DNA of 64,000 bases from CAG-475 sp963590075 (GCA_963590075.1 CAVANK010000008.1:1-64000), one strand, 5' to 3'. Positions 1-9,189 are shown, numbered from the stretch's first letter. Notes: generated from the sequence alone by a model not told the origin. Program-made: numbers and translations.

Positions 1-2
1 CC

Positions 3-51
3 GTAAGGAGCGGAGCGACGGAATAGCGATTGTTACGAAGTCAATCGCGTC
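3..51. repeat. Dispersed repeat, copy A
   Basis: A segment of about 49 bp whose reverse complement recurs at 20799-20849 with a few mismatches and a 2-nt indel. The shared core is GACGGAATAGCGATTGTTACG. Both copies lie outside genes, so this looks like a short interspersed (REP- or MITE-like) element rather than a coding remnant. The bases after it, up to about 150, are GC-rich and hold no gene I can support. Confidence 0.6.
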
Positions 52-191
52 GCGTGTCCCCCGCTCCGCGGTCGCCGTGGGTTCCCTTCGCTTGTCGAGA
101 GGGGGAACGGCGATAGGGAAAACACATGAGGAAAGGGGAAATTTCATTTTAACGAGTTACAACAAAAGCATATTACAACTGCACTCATAAC

Positions 192-222
192 AAAAAAAAG
201 CACTTGCAACCGCAAGTGCTTT
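192..222 (-). terminator. Intrinsic terminator of the GH3 gene
   Basis: A perfect 9-bp stem (AGCACTTGC at 199-207 with GCAAGTGCT at 212-220, loop AACC). Read on the minus strand it is followed by a run of eight T. It lies 15 bases past the stop codon of the minus-strand glycosidase. Confidence 0.85.
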
Positions 223-236
223 CTGCTTTTTGATGG

Positions 237-2678
237 TTATTTCTTTGCTTTCTTCTCTTTGCCGAGACCTTTGATAAATCTGCGGAAACCGCCTTTTCTG
301 CCGTTGAGCATATCCACAAGACCGTCGAGGGCACGTTGGTTGATGATGCCCATTGACCACGCCGCGATTGCTCGATATGGCATATCCTTGACGGAGTTGG
401 TGAGCATTTCGGGATTTTCTGCCGAGAGTGCTACGAGGTTGACCGCGCCGACTGCAAAGTTGTACATAAATTTGCCGAATCTCGATATTTTGCATTGACC
501 GATTGTGTTGTTTGCGGTCAACTCACCTTTGACAAACGGTGTGTTTTCAATCATCTTTTCACCGTAAATTGCTTCAAATTGCTCGACGGGGATATCTTTT
601 GCGTTTGTGATATCGTAGTAGCAAGGAGCGGTCGCTTTGTAGTCGGGGATAGGTGCGTCGGGATTTTTGGACGTTACGTTCACAGTGCCTTCGAGTTTGA
701 TATCGCGAGAGCTTGCGCCCACGAGAATACGGAAATCACCGCTTTCGACGTGCCAATCGTTGATGGATACGTTGTAGTATGCAAACGCACGCGAGTCAAG
801 CGATACGCTGACCTCTTTTTCTTCACCCGCTTGTAAGAACACTTTCTTGAAGCCTTTGAGTTCCTTTTCGGGACGGTAGAGCGTGCTTTCGACGTCCGCA
901 ACGTACACTTGCGCAATTTCCGCGCCCGCGACTTTGCCCGTGTTCTTGACCTTGAACGTGACGGTGAAGTCGTCTCCTTCGTTGATGCTGTCCGCGCTCA
1001 ATTTGAGGTCGGAATACTCAAACGTGGTGTAGCTCAAGCCGTAACCGAACGGATATTTGACCGCTTTCTTTGCCGTGTCGTAATAGCGGTATCCGACGTA
1101 AACGCCTTCGCGATATTCCACCGTGCGAGGGCCCATACGGAAGTATTTTGCGCCGATATAATCTTTTTCGTTGACGGGGAAGGTTTCTGCAAGTTTGCCC
1201 GATGGATTGACCTTGCCGTATATGAGGTTGTACGCCGCCTCTCCGCCTGCTTGTCCGCCGAGATAGAGGTTGAGTATGCCTTTTACCCTCTTGTCCCAAT
1301 CACCGATTTCAACGGGTGAACCGCAAGAAAGCACGACGATGACGTTTTTGTTGACCTTCAAAATCTCGTTGATGAGCGTCACGTGCGAAGAAGGCATTTT
1401 GATGTGACTGCGGTCGTAGCCTTCCGACTCGAACGCGTCCGTCAGACCTATAAACAACAATACCGCGTCTTTGCCTTTTGCCGTCTTGACCGCTTGTTTT
1501 ATGAGGCTCTTCTTGTAGCCTTCGCCTTTGAGGGTATAGCCGTCTGCATAAGCGTATTTTTGACCGGCGTTCTCCAAAGCGTCCGTAAACGACGTGATCT
1601 TTGTGGGGAGAATGTGGCTCGAACCACCGCCTTGATAGCGGAGTTTCTTTGCAAGTTTGCCGATGACCGCGATGTTCTGTTTTGCGTTCAAGGGGAGTGC
1701 GCCGTCGTTTTTGAGAAGCACCGCTCCGCCTTCCGCCGCGCGTCTTGCGATTGCGTTGTGTTCTTCGATGTCGAACTTTACGCCCTTGACTTCGCGCACG
1801 GTGTTTTCGTATGCAAATCTTATGAGACGAAGCACCACTTTGTCGATATCCTCAACCGTGAGAGTGCCGTCTTCGAGCGCTTTGTATACGCTGGGATCGC
1901 TCATGCCTTTGTTGCCCGGCATTTCGAGATCCATACCCGCTTTGACGCCTTCGGGACGGTTATTGACCGCACCCCAGTCGCTCACTACGATGCCCTTAAA
2001 TCCCCACTCGTCACGCAAGACGTCGGTGAGGAAACGCTTATAATCGCTGAGGTACGTGCCGTTGAGACGGTTGTAAGAGCACATAACGGTGGTGGGCTGT
2101 TCCGTCTTGACGATATGCTCGAATGCAGGCATATAAATCTCGCGAAGCGTACGCTCGTCAACTACGGAGTTGATGCACATTCTTATGTATTCTTGGTTGT
2201 TTGCAAGGAAGTGTTTGAGGGAAGTGCCGACGTTTTTGCTTTGCACGCCGTGTACCCACGCAGCACCCATACGTCCCGCAAGGAAGGGATCTTCCGAGAA
2301 ATACTCGAAGTTTCTTCCGCAAAGCGGACTGCGCTTGATGTTGACGCCGGGGCCGAGAACGGTGGAAACGCCCAAAGATTGCGCTTCGACTGCGATTGCC
2401 GCACCGACTTCTTGTTCGAGCTCAACGTCCCAACTCGATGCGGACGTAACCGCACCGGGGAAGCAAGTTGCGGGTTCGGGCGTTTGCATAATGTTCACGC
2501 CACCGGACATTTTTTCGCGACGCATACCGTTGGGGCCGTCGCTCGTGCGCACGGCAGGAATGTCTACGCCGTCTCTCTTGATAGGTTGCGTAAGCCACGT
2601 AGTAGAACCGGAAAGCATTTGCACTTTCTCTTCCAGCGTAAGCTTGGCAAGAATATCCTTATAATCATTCTCGTTCAT
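237..2678 (-). CDS. Glycoside hydrolase family 3 beta-glucosidase-like enzyme
   Basis: An 813-residue GH3 enzyme, expected to release terminal beta-linked sugars (glucose or xylose) from oligosaccharides. The N-terminal TIM-barrel domain carries the KHF motif at 155-157 and the nucleophile motif VVSDW at 231-235, with Asp234 as the likely catalytic nucleophile. The second alpha/beta domain and a fibronectin-III-like domain (about 565-660) follow. A further C-terminal tail of about 100 residues, ending in a lysine-rich stretch, is typical of many clostridial GH3 proteins. No signal peptide is visible, so the enzyme should be cytoplasmic and act on imported sugars. The start is fixed by GGAGG seven bases upstream. 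Substrate specificity cannot be read from sequence. Confidence 0.9.
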   Translation of the reverse strand: MNENDYKDILAKLTLEEKVQMLSGSTTWLTQPIKRDGVDIPAVRTSDGPNGMRREKMSGGVNIMQTPEPATCFPGAVTSASSWDVELEQEVGAAIAVEAQSLGVSTVLGPGVNIKRSPLCGRNFEYFSEDPFLAGRMGAAWVHGVQSKNVGTSLKHFLANNQEYIRMCINSVVDERTLREIYMPAFEHIVKTEQPTTVMCSYNRLNGTYLSDYKRFLTDVLRDEWGFKGIVVSDWGAVNNRPEGVKAGMDLEMPGNKGMSDPSVYKALEDGTLTVEDIDKVVLRLIRFAYENTVREVKGVKFDIEEHNAIARRAAEGGAVLLKNDGALPLNAKQNIAVIGKLAKKLRYQGGGSSHILPTKITSFTDALENAGQKYAYADGYTLKGEGYKKSLIKQAVKTAKGKDAVLLFIGLTDAFESEGYDRSHIKMPSSHVTLINEILKVNKNVIVVLSCGSPVEIGDWDKRVKGILNLYLGGQAGGEAAYNLIYGKVNPSGKLAETFPVNEKDYIGAKYFRMGPRTVEYREGVYVGYRYYDTAKKAVKYPFGYGLSYTTFEYSDLKLSADSINEGDDFTVTFKVKNTGKVAGAEIAQVYVADVESTLYRPEKELKGFKKVFLQAGEEKEVSVSLDSRAFAYYNVSINDWHVESGDFRILVGASSRDIKLEGTVNVTSKNPDAPIPDYKATAPCYYDITNAKDIPVEQFEAIYGEKMIENTPFVKGELTANNTIGQCKISRFGKFMYNFAVGAVNLVALSAENPEMLTNSVKDMPYRAIAAWSMGIINQRALDGLVDMLNGRKGGFRRFIKGLGKEKKAKK

Positions 2679-2936
2679 AATTTCCTCCGAGTATTAATAT
2701 TTGTTATATATAGGCAAAGCCCTTATATCGATAATATAGAATAATAACAATTCTTATATATCATTATATCACGCGCGTGGCGTGCTTTCAAGCATAGATT
2801 TTATCGTCTGCAATATGCGTACATCGTGCATATCGTTTGCCGTTTTAATCTTTGTTGAATGTATATGTGTTTTCAATAGTTTTGACGGAATAATAGTTTT
2901 ATCAGCACGAAAACGATTGATGAAAGCACGTTTTCG

Positions 2937-3614
2937 TCATTTATTGAGTTTCGCTTTGTCGCGGGCGGAAAGAGGCGTTTTATCTTCGATATACGTTTGC
3001 CACACGTTTATGCGGTCGTCTTCGTCTATTTGACGGAGGACTCTGCACGGATTGCCCACTGCAATGCAACGGGGCGGAATATCGCGAGTGACCACGCTTC
3101 CCGCACCTACAACCGCGCCTTCTCCTATCGTGACGCCACCGCAAATAATTACGTTGGAGGCTATCCAAGCGTTCTTTTTGATAGTCACGGGTTTGGAATA
3201 TTCGAGGTCGTGATAACCGTCGGGATAGGTGGTGTTTATGCGCTCCTCGGCAATGAACGGGTGACACGGCGTTGCAATCGTTACGTTTGCGCCGAGCCAT
3301 ACGCCGTCTTCAAGCGTGATGGGAGATATGTCCAAAAGAGTGCAACCGTAGTTGAAAAATATGTCGTTGCCAAGGTGGATATTGACGCCGTATTCACAGT
3401 AAAAAGGTGTGAAAATCCAAGCGGATTTGCCCTTGGACGAGGGGATAAGTTTGTTTATAAGGCGTCGTTGCCTCGGTACGTTCCACACGGGGCATTTGTT
3501 GAGTTTTTGCGTGAGGAGCATACCTCTTGCGTGTCGCCAAAATATGTCTTTGCTTGACGAGTTGTACAATTTGCCGTTTATCATACGTTGCCATTCGACG
3601 TTTATTTTGCTCAT
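2937..3614 (-). CDS. Sugar O-acetyltransferase (maltose/galactoside acetyltransferase type)
   Basis: A 225-residue left-handed beta-helix (hexapeptide-repeat) acetyltransferase of the LbH-MAT group, which moves acetyl from acetyl-CoA to a sugar hydroxyl. The repeats run from about residue 70 to 195; the CHPF segment supplies the expected catalytic histidine, and the C-terminal GNPCRVLR matches the family's conserved end. The helical N-terminal maltose-acetyltransferase domain is present. GAGGTG precedes the start. It lies divergent from an AraC-type regulator (123-bp gap holding tandem repeats), suggesting that regulator controls it. It lies upstream of the GH3 gene on the same strand with a 258-bp gap. 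Confidence 0.85.
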   Translation of the reverse strand: MSKINVEWQRMINGKLYNSSSKDIFWRHARGMLLTQKLNKCPVWNVPRQRRLINKLIPSSKGKSAWIFTPFYCEYGVNIHLGNDIFFNYGCTLLDISPITLEDGVWLGANVTIATPCHPFIAEERINTTYPDGYHDLEYSKPVTIKKNAWIASNVIICGGVTIGEGAVVGAGSVVTRDIPPRCIAVGNPCRVLRQIDEDDRINVWQTYIEDKTPLSARDKAKLNK

Positions 3615-3662
3615 ATTTCACCTCATTTTTGATATAATTTTATGTCAAAATAATAATGAATT

Positions 3663-3715
3663 ATATCATAAAAGCGAACAAAATATCATAAAAGCGTTGT
3701 AAAATACAAAAAGCG
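3663..3715. promoter_or_regulatory. Three tandem ~20-bp repeats, candidate AraC-type operator
   Basis: ATATCATAAAAGCG occurs exactly at 3663-3676 and 3683-3696, and a degenerate third copy (AATACAAAAAGCG) ends at 3715. The ends are 20 and 19 bp apart, which puts them on one face of the helix. They sit between the divergent acetyltransferase and AraC-family genes. AraC-type regulators typically bind direct repeats spaced about two helical turns. Confidence 0.55.
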
Positions 3716-3737
3716 TGTTATCATTGAGGGGAAGAGA

Positions 3738-4613
3738 ATGCGAAAATTAATAATTAATAATTGCGGAAGGCGGAGCCTTATCCAAAATAAATATATAAAC
3801 GATGTAGGGGAAATAAATCCTAATATGGAAGATAGAAAAAACAATAAGTTGAATATCGAAGTTTTGCCGAAAGGGGTGTCGGCGCCTAAATTTCAGCAGA
3901 GAGAAAGCGGTGTGGTGCACACACCGTACAGTCGGGAAGTTGCGTTTTACAGTTGCATAAAAAACGGTGATTTGCAAGGGCTTAAAGATTGTATGGAAAA
4001 GTTTATGTTTGAGTCTCTTGTTGTTGGCAGAATGAGCAACGACAACTTGCGCCAGTCCAAATATATGGCGGTGAGTTGCATTACGCTTGCCACGCGTTAC
4101 GCCGTAGAGGGCGGGCTTATGGAAAGCGAAGCGTATAATTTGTCAGACAAGTATATACAAAGCGTGGACAATATGGACGATACGGACGATATATTGTATT
4201 TCCTTATCGAAAAAGCCGGAGAACTTACGACGCTCGTCAAAGAGCATAAAGACAGACTGGAATATCCGCCGTATATCAGAAAGGCGATAAAGACCATCGA
4301 CGCGCATTTGCACGACAAACTTGTGTGCGAAGACATCGCAAAAGAGTGCGGAGTATGCGTGGATTATTTGACCAAGCAGTTCAAAGCGTACGTCGGCGTG
4401 AGCGTGAAGCGATACGTGCTTTCGCAAAAACTCCAAGCGTCAAAAGAGTTGCTTCTCGACGACGTTCCGTACAAAGACGTTGCGTACTATTTCGGCTTCT
4501 GCTCGCAAACGCACTATATAAGCGTGTTTGAAAAAGAATACGGAATGACGCCAAAACAATTTGTCGTGGCAAACGCCGAAAAGATAAATTCGCCGGATAA
4601 AAACGCAAAGTAG
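3738..4613 (+). CDS. AraC-family transcriptional regulator
   Basis: A 291-residue protein with a C-terminal AraC-type double helix-turn-helix (about 185-280; the second helix ends in EYGMTPKQF). The N-terminal half is a helical domain shared with many clostridial AraC proteins (NLRQSKYM...EGGLMESEAYNLSDKYI region) and is not the sugar-binding cupin of AraC itself. The start at 3738 has GAGGGG six bases upstream. The next ATG at 3825 is possible, because residues 3-15 are encoded by AT-rich repeat-like sequence also seen near 25920. Divergent to the acetyltransferase gene, with tandem operator-like repeats between them. Confidence 0.85.
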   Translation: MRKLIINNCGRRSLIQNKYINDVGEINPNMEDRKNNKLNIEVLPKGVSAPKFQQRESGVVHTPYSREVAFYSCIKNGDLQGLKDCMEKFMFESLVVGRMSNDNLRQSKYMAVSCITLATRYAVEGGLMESEAYNLSDKYIQSVDNMDDTDDILYFLIEKAGELTTLVKEHKDRLEYPPYIRKAIKTIDAHLHDKLVCEDIAKECGVCVDYLTKQFKAYVGVSVKRYVLSQKLQASKELLLDDVPYKDVAYYFGFCSQTHYISVFEKEYGMTPKQFVVANAEKINSPDKNAK

Positions 4614-4785
4614 GCGACGTCTGAAATAAACGACTGTTGCAATTAACGATAGTTTATTATATCATATGCGTCGGTTAAAACCGCAATATCGTCAAAAAAA
4701 GGCAAATTTTGCACGAAAAATAAAATTGCACTAATACCGTAACCAAACGATAACTCGTACGTGTATTTAGTGAAAGGAGGATTGA

Positions 4786-5265
4786 ATGAAGAACGAGACT
4801 TTGGAAAGGCTCATCAAAAAGCACTACAATGAGGCTTTGCTTTACGTGTACTCGTTTTGTCACAATCGCTCGCTTTCGGAAGATATAGTGCAAGAGTCGT
4901 TTATGCGCGCGTTCCGCTCCATCGACGAGGAAAAGGACGGGTTCAAATACTGGCTGTTCAAGGTGTGCAGAAACTGCTACTTCGATTACGTGCGCAAAAA
5001 CAAGCGCGTGGGTGCGATAGAGTTCGACGTTGCGGATGAAAACGACTTGATAGACTCCGTTATCCAAAAGGAAGAATACCGCGCGCTGTATAAAGCGATA
5101 TCGCTTCTTAAAGACAACTATCAAGAAATCGTGCGACTTTTCTATTTTGACGGTATGTCCGTAAAGGAAATCGCGTCCATACTCGATACGAGCCTAGAGA
5201 ACGTAAAAATCCAACTCTATCGTGCAAGACTCAAACTCAAAGAAATTTTGGAGGGTAATATATGA
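4786..5265 (+). CDS. ECF-type RNA polymerase sigma factor
   Basis: A 159-residue group-4 (ECF) sigma factor. Region 2 spans roughly 10-75 (SEDIVQESFMRAFRSI), and region 4 with its helix-turn-helix lies at about 100-150 (FYFDGMSVKEIASIL then a recognition helix ending IQLYRARLKLKEIL). AAAGGAGG lies just before the start. The stop overlaps the next start in an ATGA, so sigma factor and membrane partner are translationally coupled, the usual layout for a sigma/anti-sigma pair. Target promoters are unknown. Confidence 0.9.
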   Translation: MKNETLERLIKKHYNEALLYVYSFCHNRSLSEDIVQESFMRAFRSIDEEKDGFKYWLFKVCRNCYFDYVRKNKRVGAIEFDVADENDLIDSVIQKEEYRALYKAISLLKDNYQEIVRLFYFDGMSVKEIASILDTSLENVKIQLYRARLKLKEILEGNI

Positions 5266-5834
5266 ATTTTGAAGAGGCGTTTGCCCGTTATAAAGACGGC
5301 GTTGCGACGGACGAAGAAAAAGAGTACGTCAAGCAACAATTGGAAATTGCCAACTCTTTCGTTGCCGACGACGAAAAACGCCAATCCGTACCCGTCGCCG
5401 AAGCAAGCGACGACGACGTGAAAAAGGCAAAGAAAAAATTTAAGTGGCGTTACGTCGTGATACCCGCGATATCGCTTATATGCGCTCTTTTGGTGATTGC
5501 GGCAATACTCGGCGGTGTGTTTGGCTCGGCTGCAACGTATGCGCATAACGCAAGAGCGTACGACAAAAATGCGTGCGAGGCTATCGCTTGGGAAAAACTC
5601 GTTGAAGTTGCGACGGAAAATGATTTTTCCTCGTATCTTCCGACGTTTGAGGTGGACGACGTCGACAAAGAGTTCAACTACGTCGCACACGATATAAAGC
5701 AGAGTTATTATTCCTACTTCTTCACATTCGAGCGCAACGACGATTTGTACCTCGATAAAACCGATATAAAAGTTGTCGTCGAGGTCAATACGGTAACGGG
5801 TGTTGCAACGCTTGTGAAAATCAAGAATAGATAA
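5262..5834 (+). CDS. Putative membrane anti-sigma factor
   Basis: A 190-residue single-pass membrane protein. The acidic N-terminal cytoplasmic segment (about 1-60, beginning MNFEEAFARYKDG) resembles sigma-factor-regulator N-terminal domains; it lacks the Cys/His zinc-binding motif of classic ZAS anti-sigma proteins. One transmembrane helix lies at about 66-88, followed by an extracellular domain of about 100 residues with no recognised motif. Overlap with the sigma gene by four bases is the main evidence for its role. How the signal is sensed cannot be seen. Confidence 0.65.
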   Translation: MNFEEAFARYKDGVATDEEKEYVKQQLEIANSFVADDEKRQSVPVAEASDDDVKKAKKKFKWRYVVIPAISLICALLVIAAILGGVFGSAATYAHNARAYDKNACEAIAWEKLVEVATENDFSSYLPTFEVDDVDKEFNYVAHDIKQSYYSYFFTFERNDDLYLDKTDIKVVVEVNTVTGVATLVKIKNR

Positions 5835-5850
5835 ACTCAAACAATCGATA

Positions 5851-5882
5851 TTAAAAAGCGTACCTAGTCGGCGCGCTTTTAA
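5851..5882 (+). terminator. Possible terminator of the sigma/anti-sigma operon
   Basis: TTAAAAAGCG pairs with CGCTTTTAA 18-30 bases after the anti-sigma stop codon, with one bulged A and a short T run. The stem is weak. The following 170 bp hold several GCG-plus-T-run segments but no gene. Confidence 0.4.
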
Positions 5883-6014
5883 CGTGTGGCGGGCGTTTTT
5901 AGCGGGACTTTTTTCTTTGTGCGTTAAACGCATGTCGTCGGTGCGCTTTTTACTTGTTGTGTTAATGGGTTGCCTACGCGCTTTTTTCGTCGAAATTTCA
6001 AATATATTTTTTCC

Positions 6015-6044
6015 GCTTATTTTTATAATCTCTTTGCATACAAT
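6015..6044 (+). promoter_or_regulatory. Possible sigma-E-type sporulation promoter
   Basis: CATACAAT at 6037-6044 matches the -10 consensus of mother-cell sigma-E, and GCTTATT at 6015-6021 matches six of seven positions of its -35 with a 15-bp spacer. The predicted transcript would begin almost at the ribosome site, so the leader would be very short. Confidence 0.35.
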
Positions 6045-6059
6045 ATTCACGAGGTGTTT

Positions 6060-6773
6060 ATGTGGTCAAACTTGATAAGTATCGACAAAGGGTATGATAA
6101 GGAGATAGGATATATACTTGACAAACTTCAATGCACGAAAGACGTGTCGTACGCAATAGAGGAGTCCGAGGACAGAATGTGGATTTATCTTGCAAGTGCG
6201 TGCGAGTGTGCGGACGAGGTGGAAAGCAAGATTTACGATATACTCGACGTGGTGTTTTTGTCTTTTCTCAAAATGCGTTTTTTTCTCGAACGATTGCCGT
6301 TTAGAGGGCTTAACCACGCAAAGTGCGCGCTTTTAAGTTCAATGGTAAACTTCGACAGAGATTTTGAAAGCGGTATAATCGCAAAGACGTTGTCAAACGC
6401 GCTTGACTATAACGTTGACGGGCTTTTTAATTTTCGCTTGCGCTCGCTCAAAGAGGCGTGGAGCGAAGTTGCCGACGTTGCTTCGAGATTGTTGGAGGGC
6501 AGTGGCAGTGATACGGATATATACGATATAGCCTCCTTTATCGCGGGGACGGACGGCGGAAAAAATCAAATATGCGTGGAGCGCAATCGCCTCAAAAATT
6601 TGACGGAAAGACACTTTGTGGAAGTGATTAATCTATTCGATACGGAAGAGTACAATATATTGAGCGCAATCATAAAAGAAAAGCCGTGCGAAATAGTGAT
6701 TGAAAACAACTCTTTTTCGACGCCGATGAACTCGACGTTGCGACATATAGCAAGAGTTATCGAAAAATTATAA
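6060..6773 (+). CDS. YtxC-like putative sporulation protein
   Basis: A 237-residue protein that resembles the YtxC family, a sporulation-associated protein of unknown biochemical role. The resemblance is in the central DGLFNFRLRSL segment (family: GF-NFRL), the following long helices, and a C-terminal part ending near a short IVIENNSF strand. The family is usually near 280 residues and this one is somewhat diverged, so the call rests on pattern similarity only. The start at 6060 has GAGGTG four bases upstream; an in-frame upstream ATG at 5970 lacks a ribosome site and adds residues of unlikely composition. A sigma-E-like promoter lies just upstream. Confidence 0.5.
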   Translation: MWSNLISIDKGYDKEIGYILDKLQCTKDVSYAIEESEDRMWIYLASACECADEVESKIYDILDVVFLSFLKMRFFLERLPFRGLNHAKCALLSSMVNFDRDFESGIIAKTLSNALDYNVDGLFNFRLRSLKEAWSEVADVASRLLEGSGSDTDIYDIASFIAGTDGGKNQICVERNRLKNLTERHFVEVINLFDTEEYNILSAIIKEKPCEIVIENNSFSTPMNSTLRHIARVIEKL

Positions 6774-6938
6774 ATATACGATACGTGTTGTAAAATCGGG
6801 CAAAAACGAGGAAAACTGTCAAAAACGGCTATATTTTGACTAAACAAGAGGGCGAAAAAGCACGAAAAGTGTTATATAATGTCGAAACAAAACACGATAT
6901 GTGTATAAGGCAAAACGATATTAAGAAATAAAGGCAAC

Positions 6939-6967
6939 AAAAAAACGGGCAGTTACGCCCGTTTTTT
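6939..6967 (-). terminator. Bidirectional terminator downstream of serA-like gene
   Basis: AAAAAACGGGC (6940-6950) pairs with GCCCGTTTTTT (6957-6967) around a 6-base loop, giving T runs on both strands. It ends 33 bases past the minus-strand stop codon and could also stop transcripts from the YtxC-like gene. Confidence 0.85.
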
Positions 6968-6999
6968 AGTCATATTAAGTTGTGATCGAGCGGTTGATA

Positions 7000-8094
7000 T
7001 CAATAGACTTTGCGTGCCTTGATCGTGTTTGGCGTGGTGAGCGTTGCAAGGTCAAGTTCGGTATCCGTATCGATTACGGTATAGCGTATACCGTTTCTTA
7101 CCGCGCTTACTCCGTCAAATTCGGGAGTACCCGTATCGTTTGAGATAACGGTGTAACGGTGCGTTGCCGATTTGGGAACGGACAAATTGGGCATATTGAC
7201 GGAATTGACGATATTGCCGTTTTCGATATAGTCTTTGAGTTCCTTGGCAGCCATAACTGCACAGTTGTCTTCCGCCTCTTCTGTAGAAGCGCCGAGGTGA
7301 GGCACTGCGACGATACCTTCGCATCCTATGCAATCGCCGTCCGGGAAATCGACGACGTATTTACGCACTTTTTTGCTTGCAAGCGCGTCTTTGATTGCCG
7401 ATACGTCGCAAAGTTCTCCGCGTGCGGCGTTGACGATTATCACGCCGTCTTTCATCGTTGCGATGCTATCGGCGTTGATTAGGTGCTTGGTGTCGGGCGT
7501 CATCGGAAGATGAAGCGTGACGAAGTCCGCGTTTTGCCAAGCGTTTTTCATATCGTCGAAAATTGTTACGAAGGGTATTTCTTCCTTTGCGGATTGCGAG
7601 ATGAAGGGATCGTAACCTACGACGTTCATACCGAGAGCGTGCGCCGAGATTGCAACTTTTCTGCCTATCGCGCCAAGTCCCAAAACACAAAGTGTTTTGC
7701 CTGCTATCTCGTTGCCCGCAAACGCGCTCTTGCCTTTTTCCACTTGTTTTGCGACGTCGTCGCCCGTGATGGTGTTTGCCCAATTGCTTGCCTCAACGAC
7801 GTTTCTTGCACCGATAATGAGGTATGCGATTACGAGTTCCTTAACCGCGTTGGCGTTTGCGCCGGGGGTATTAAACACGCAAATACCTTTCTTTGCGTAG
7901 TCCGCGTGCGGAATATTGTTGACGCCCGCGCCCGCTCTCGCAACTGCAAGAAGGGAAGAGGGCACTTGATATTCCTCCATTTTGAAAGAGCGCACGAGTA
8001 TGCCGACGGGATCGGCGCAATTATCCGTAACGGTGTAGCCTTCGAGCACGGGATTTGCAAGTTTTGATATGGAATTGAGTTTGAGAATATTCAT
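7000..8094 (-). CDS. serA: D-3-phosphoglycerate dehydrogenase-like D-2-hydroxyacid dehydrogenase
   Basis: A 364-residue NAD-dependent D-2-hydroxyacid dehydrogenase. With serC directly upstream it most likely oxidises 3-phosphoglycerate to 3-phosphohydroxypyruvate in serine synthesis. The Rossmann motif GLGAIGRKV lies near 139-147, the substrate Arg in NAARGE, and the catalytic His in VPHLGAST. The protein ends about 60 residues after the NAD domain in a short region without a full ACT or ASB domain, so serine feedback control may differ from longer SerA forms. AGGTGAAG precedes the start. It follows serC with an 18-bp gap. Confidence 0.85.
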   Translation of the reverse strand: MNILKLNSISKLANPVLEGYTVTDNCADPVGILVRSFKMEEYQVPSSLLAVARAGAGVNNIPHADYAKKGICVFNTPGANANAVKELVIAYLIIGARNVVEASNWANTITGDDVAKQVEKGKSAFAGNEIAGKTLCVLGLGAIGRKVAISAHALGMNVVGYDPFISQSAKEEIPFVTIFDDMKNAWQNADFVTLHLPMTPDTKHLINADSIATMKDGVIIVNAARGELCDVSAIKDALASKKVRKYVVDFPDGDCIGCEGIVAVPHLGASTEEAEDNCAVMAAKELKDYIENGNIVNSVNMPNLSVPKSATHRYTVISNDTGTPEFDGVSAVRNGIRYTVIDTDTELDLATLTTPNTIKARKVY

Positions 8095-8112
8095 ATCTTC
8101 ACCTAATTTTAC

Positions 8113-9189
8113 TTATTTGTTTTCAAGTTCAAACTTCTTCATAAACTCGATGAGGGCTTTGACGCCTTCCACGGGCATTGCGTTGTAGATTGACGCGCGC
8201 ATACCGCCTACGAGTTTGTGCCCTTTGAGGGATACGAGTCCGTTGGCTTCCGCTTCCTTGACGAATTTGGCGTTGAGTTCGTCCGTAGGAGCGACGAAAG
8301 GCACGTTCATAATGGAACGGCTGTCTTTTTCAACATAGTTGTTGTAGAAGTCGGAGTTGTCGATGAAGTCGTAAAGCATACCCGCTTTTTCTCTGTTGAT
8401 TTGCTCGATTGCCTCGACACCGCCCGTTTTTTTGAGGTGGCGCAAGTTGAGCATCATCATATAAATTGACCAGCACGGCGGAGTGTTGTAGAGGCTGTTT
8501 GCGTCTATTTGCGTGCGGTATTTGAGCATAGTGGGGCAAATTGGGAGTTCACCGCCGAGCATATCGTCTTTGACGATAACGAGTGTGACGCCCGCGGGAG
8601 CAAGGTTCTTTTGCGCGCCGGCGTAAATGAGAGAATATTTGCTCACGTCCGTCTTTTCGCTCATAATGCAAGAGGACAAGTCCGCAACGAGGGGTACGCC
8701 GTTCGTGTCGGGAAGAGTGTGATATTTGGAGCCGAAAATGGTGTTGTTTTCGGTGATGTGAACGTAACTTGCGTCTTGTCTGAAATCGGACGGGGACGTC
8801 TTGGGAATGTAGGTGAATTTCTTGTCTTCGCTTGATGCGACGAGCTTGATATCACCGTATTTTTGCGCTTCTTTGTACGCTTTTTTCGCAAAGTTGCCGG
8901 TTACGATATAATCCGCTTTTCCCGTTTTTAGCAAGTTGAGCGGAATTGCCTCGAACTGCGTGGAAGCACCGCCTTGCACCATAATAACGTGGTAGTTTTC
9001 GGGGATTTGCATAAGCTCGCGCACCAAGTCGAGACACTCGGTATTGATTGCGTCGTACCATTTGGAGCGGTGGCTCATTTCCATAACGCTCATACCCGAG
9101 CCGTTGTAATCCGTGATGGATTTTCCCGCCTCTTGCAACACCTCGATAGGGAGCATAGACGGACCTGCGGAAAAGTTGTAAACTCTCAT
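8113..9189 (-). CDS. serC: Phosphoserine aminotransferase
   Basis: A 358-residue class-V PLP aminotransferase that converts 3-phosphohydroxypyruvate and glutamate to phosphoserine. Landmarks are the N-terminal YNFSAGPSMLP, GGASTQFEAIP in the phosphate-binding region, and the PLP lysine in YAGAQKNLAPAG. Length and end match SerC. AAGGAG lies six bases before the start at 9189; a longer reading frame to 9306 lacks a ribosome site and precedes the conserved N-terminus. First gene of a serC-serA operon; no serB-type phosphatase is adjacent. Confidence 0.93.
   Translation of the reverse strand: MRVYNFSAGPSMLPIEVLQEAGKSITDYNGSGMSVMEMSHRSKWYDAINTECLDLVRELMQIPENYHVIMVQGGASTQFEAIPLNLLKTGKADYIVTGNFAKKAYKEAQKYGDIKLVASSEDKKFTYIPKTSPSDFRQDASYVHITENNTIFGSKYHTLPDTNGVPLVADLSSCIMSEKTDVSKYSLIYAGAQKNLAPAGVTLVIVKDDMLGGELPICPTMLKYRTQIDANSLYNTPPCWSIYMMMLNLRHLKKTGGVEAIEQINREKAGMLYDFIDNSDFYNNYVEKDSRSIMNVPFVAPTDELNAKFVKEAEANGLVSLKGHKLVGGMRASIYNAMPVEGVKALIEFMKKFELENK

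Noticed and set aside
1383..2744. 453-codon open frame on the plus strand
   Set aside because: Entirely antisense to the GH3 gene. Its residue composition is unlike a protein, and the GH3 frame has clear catalytic motifs.
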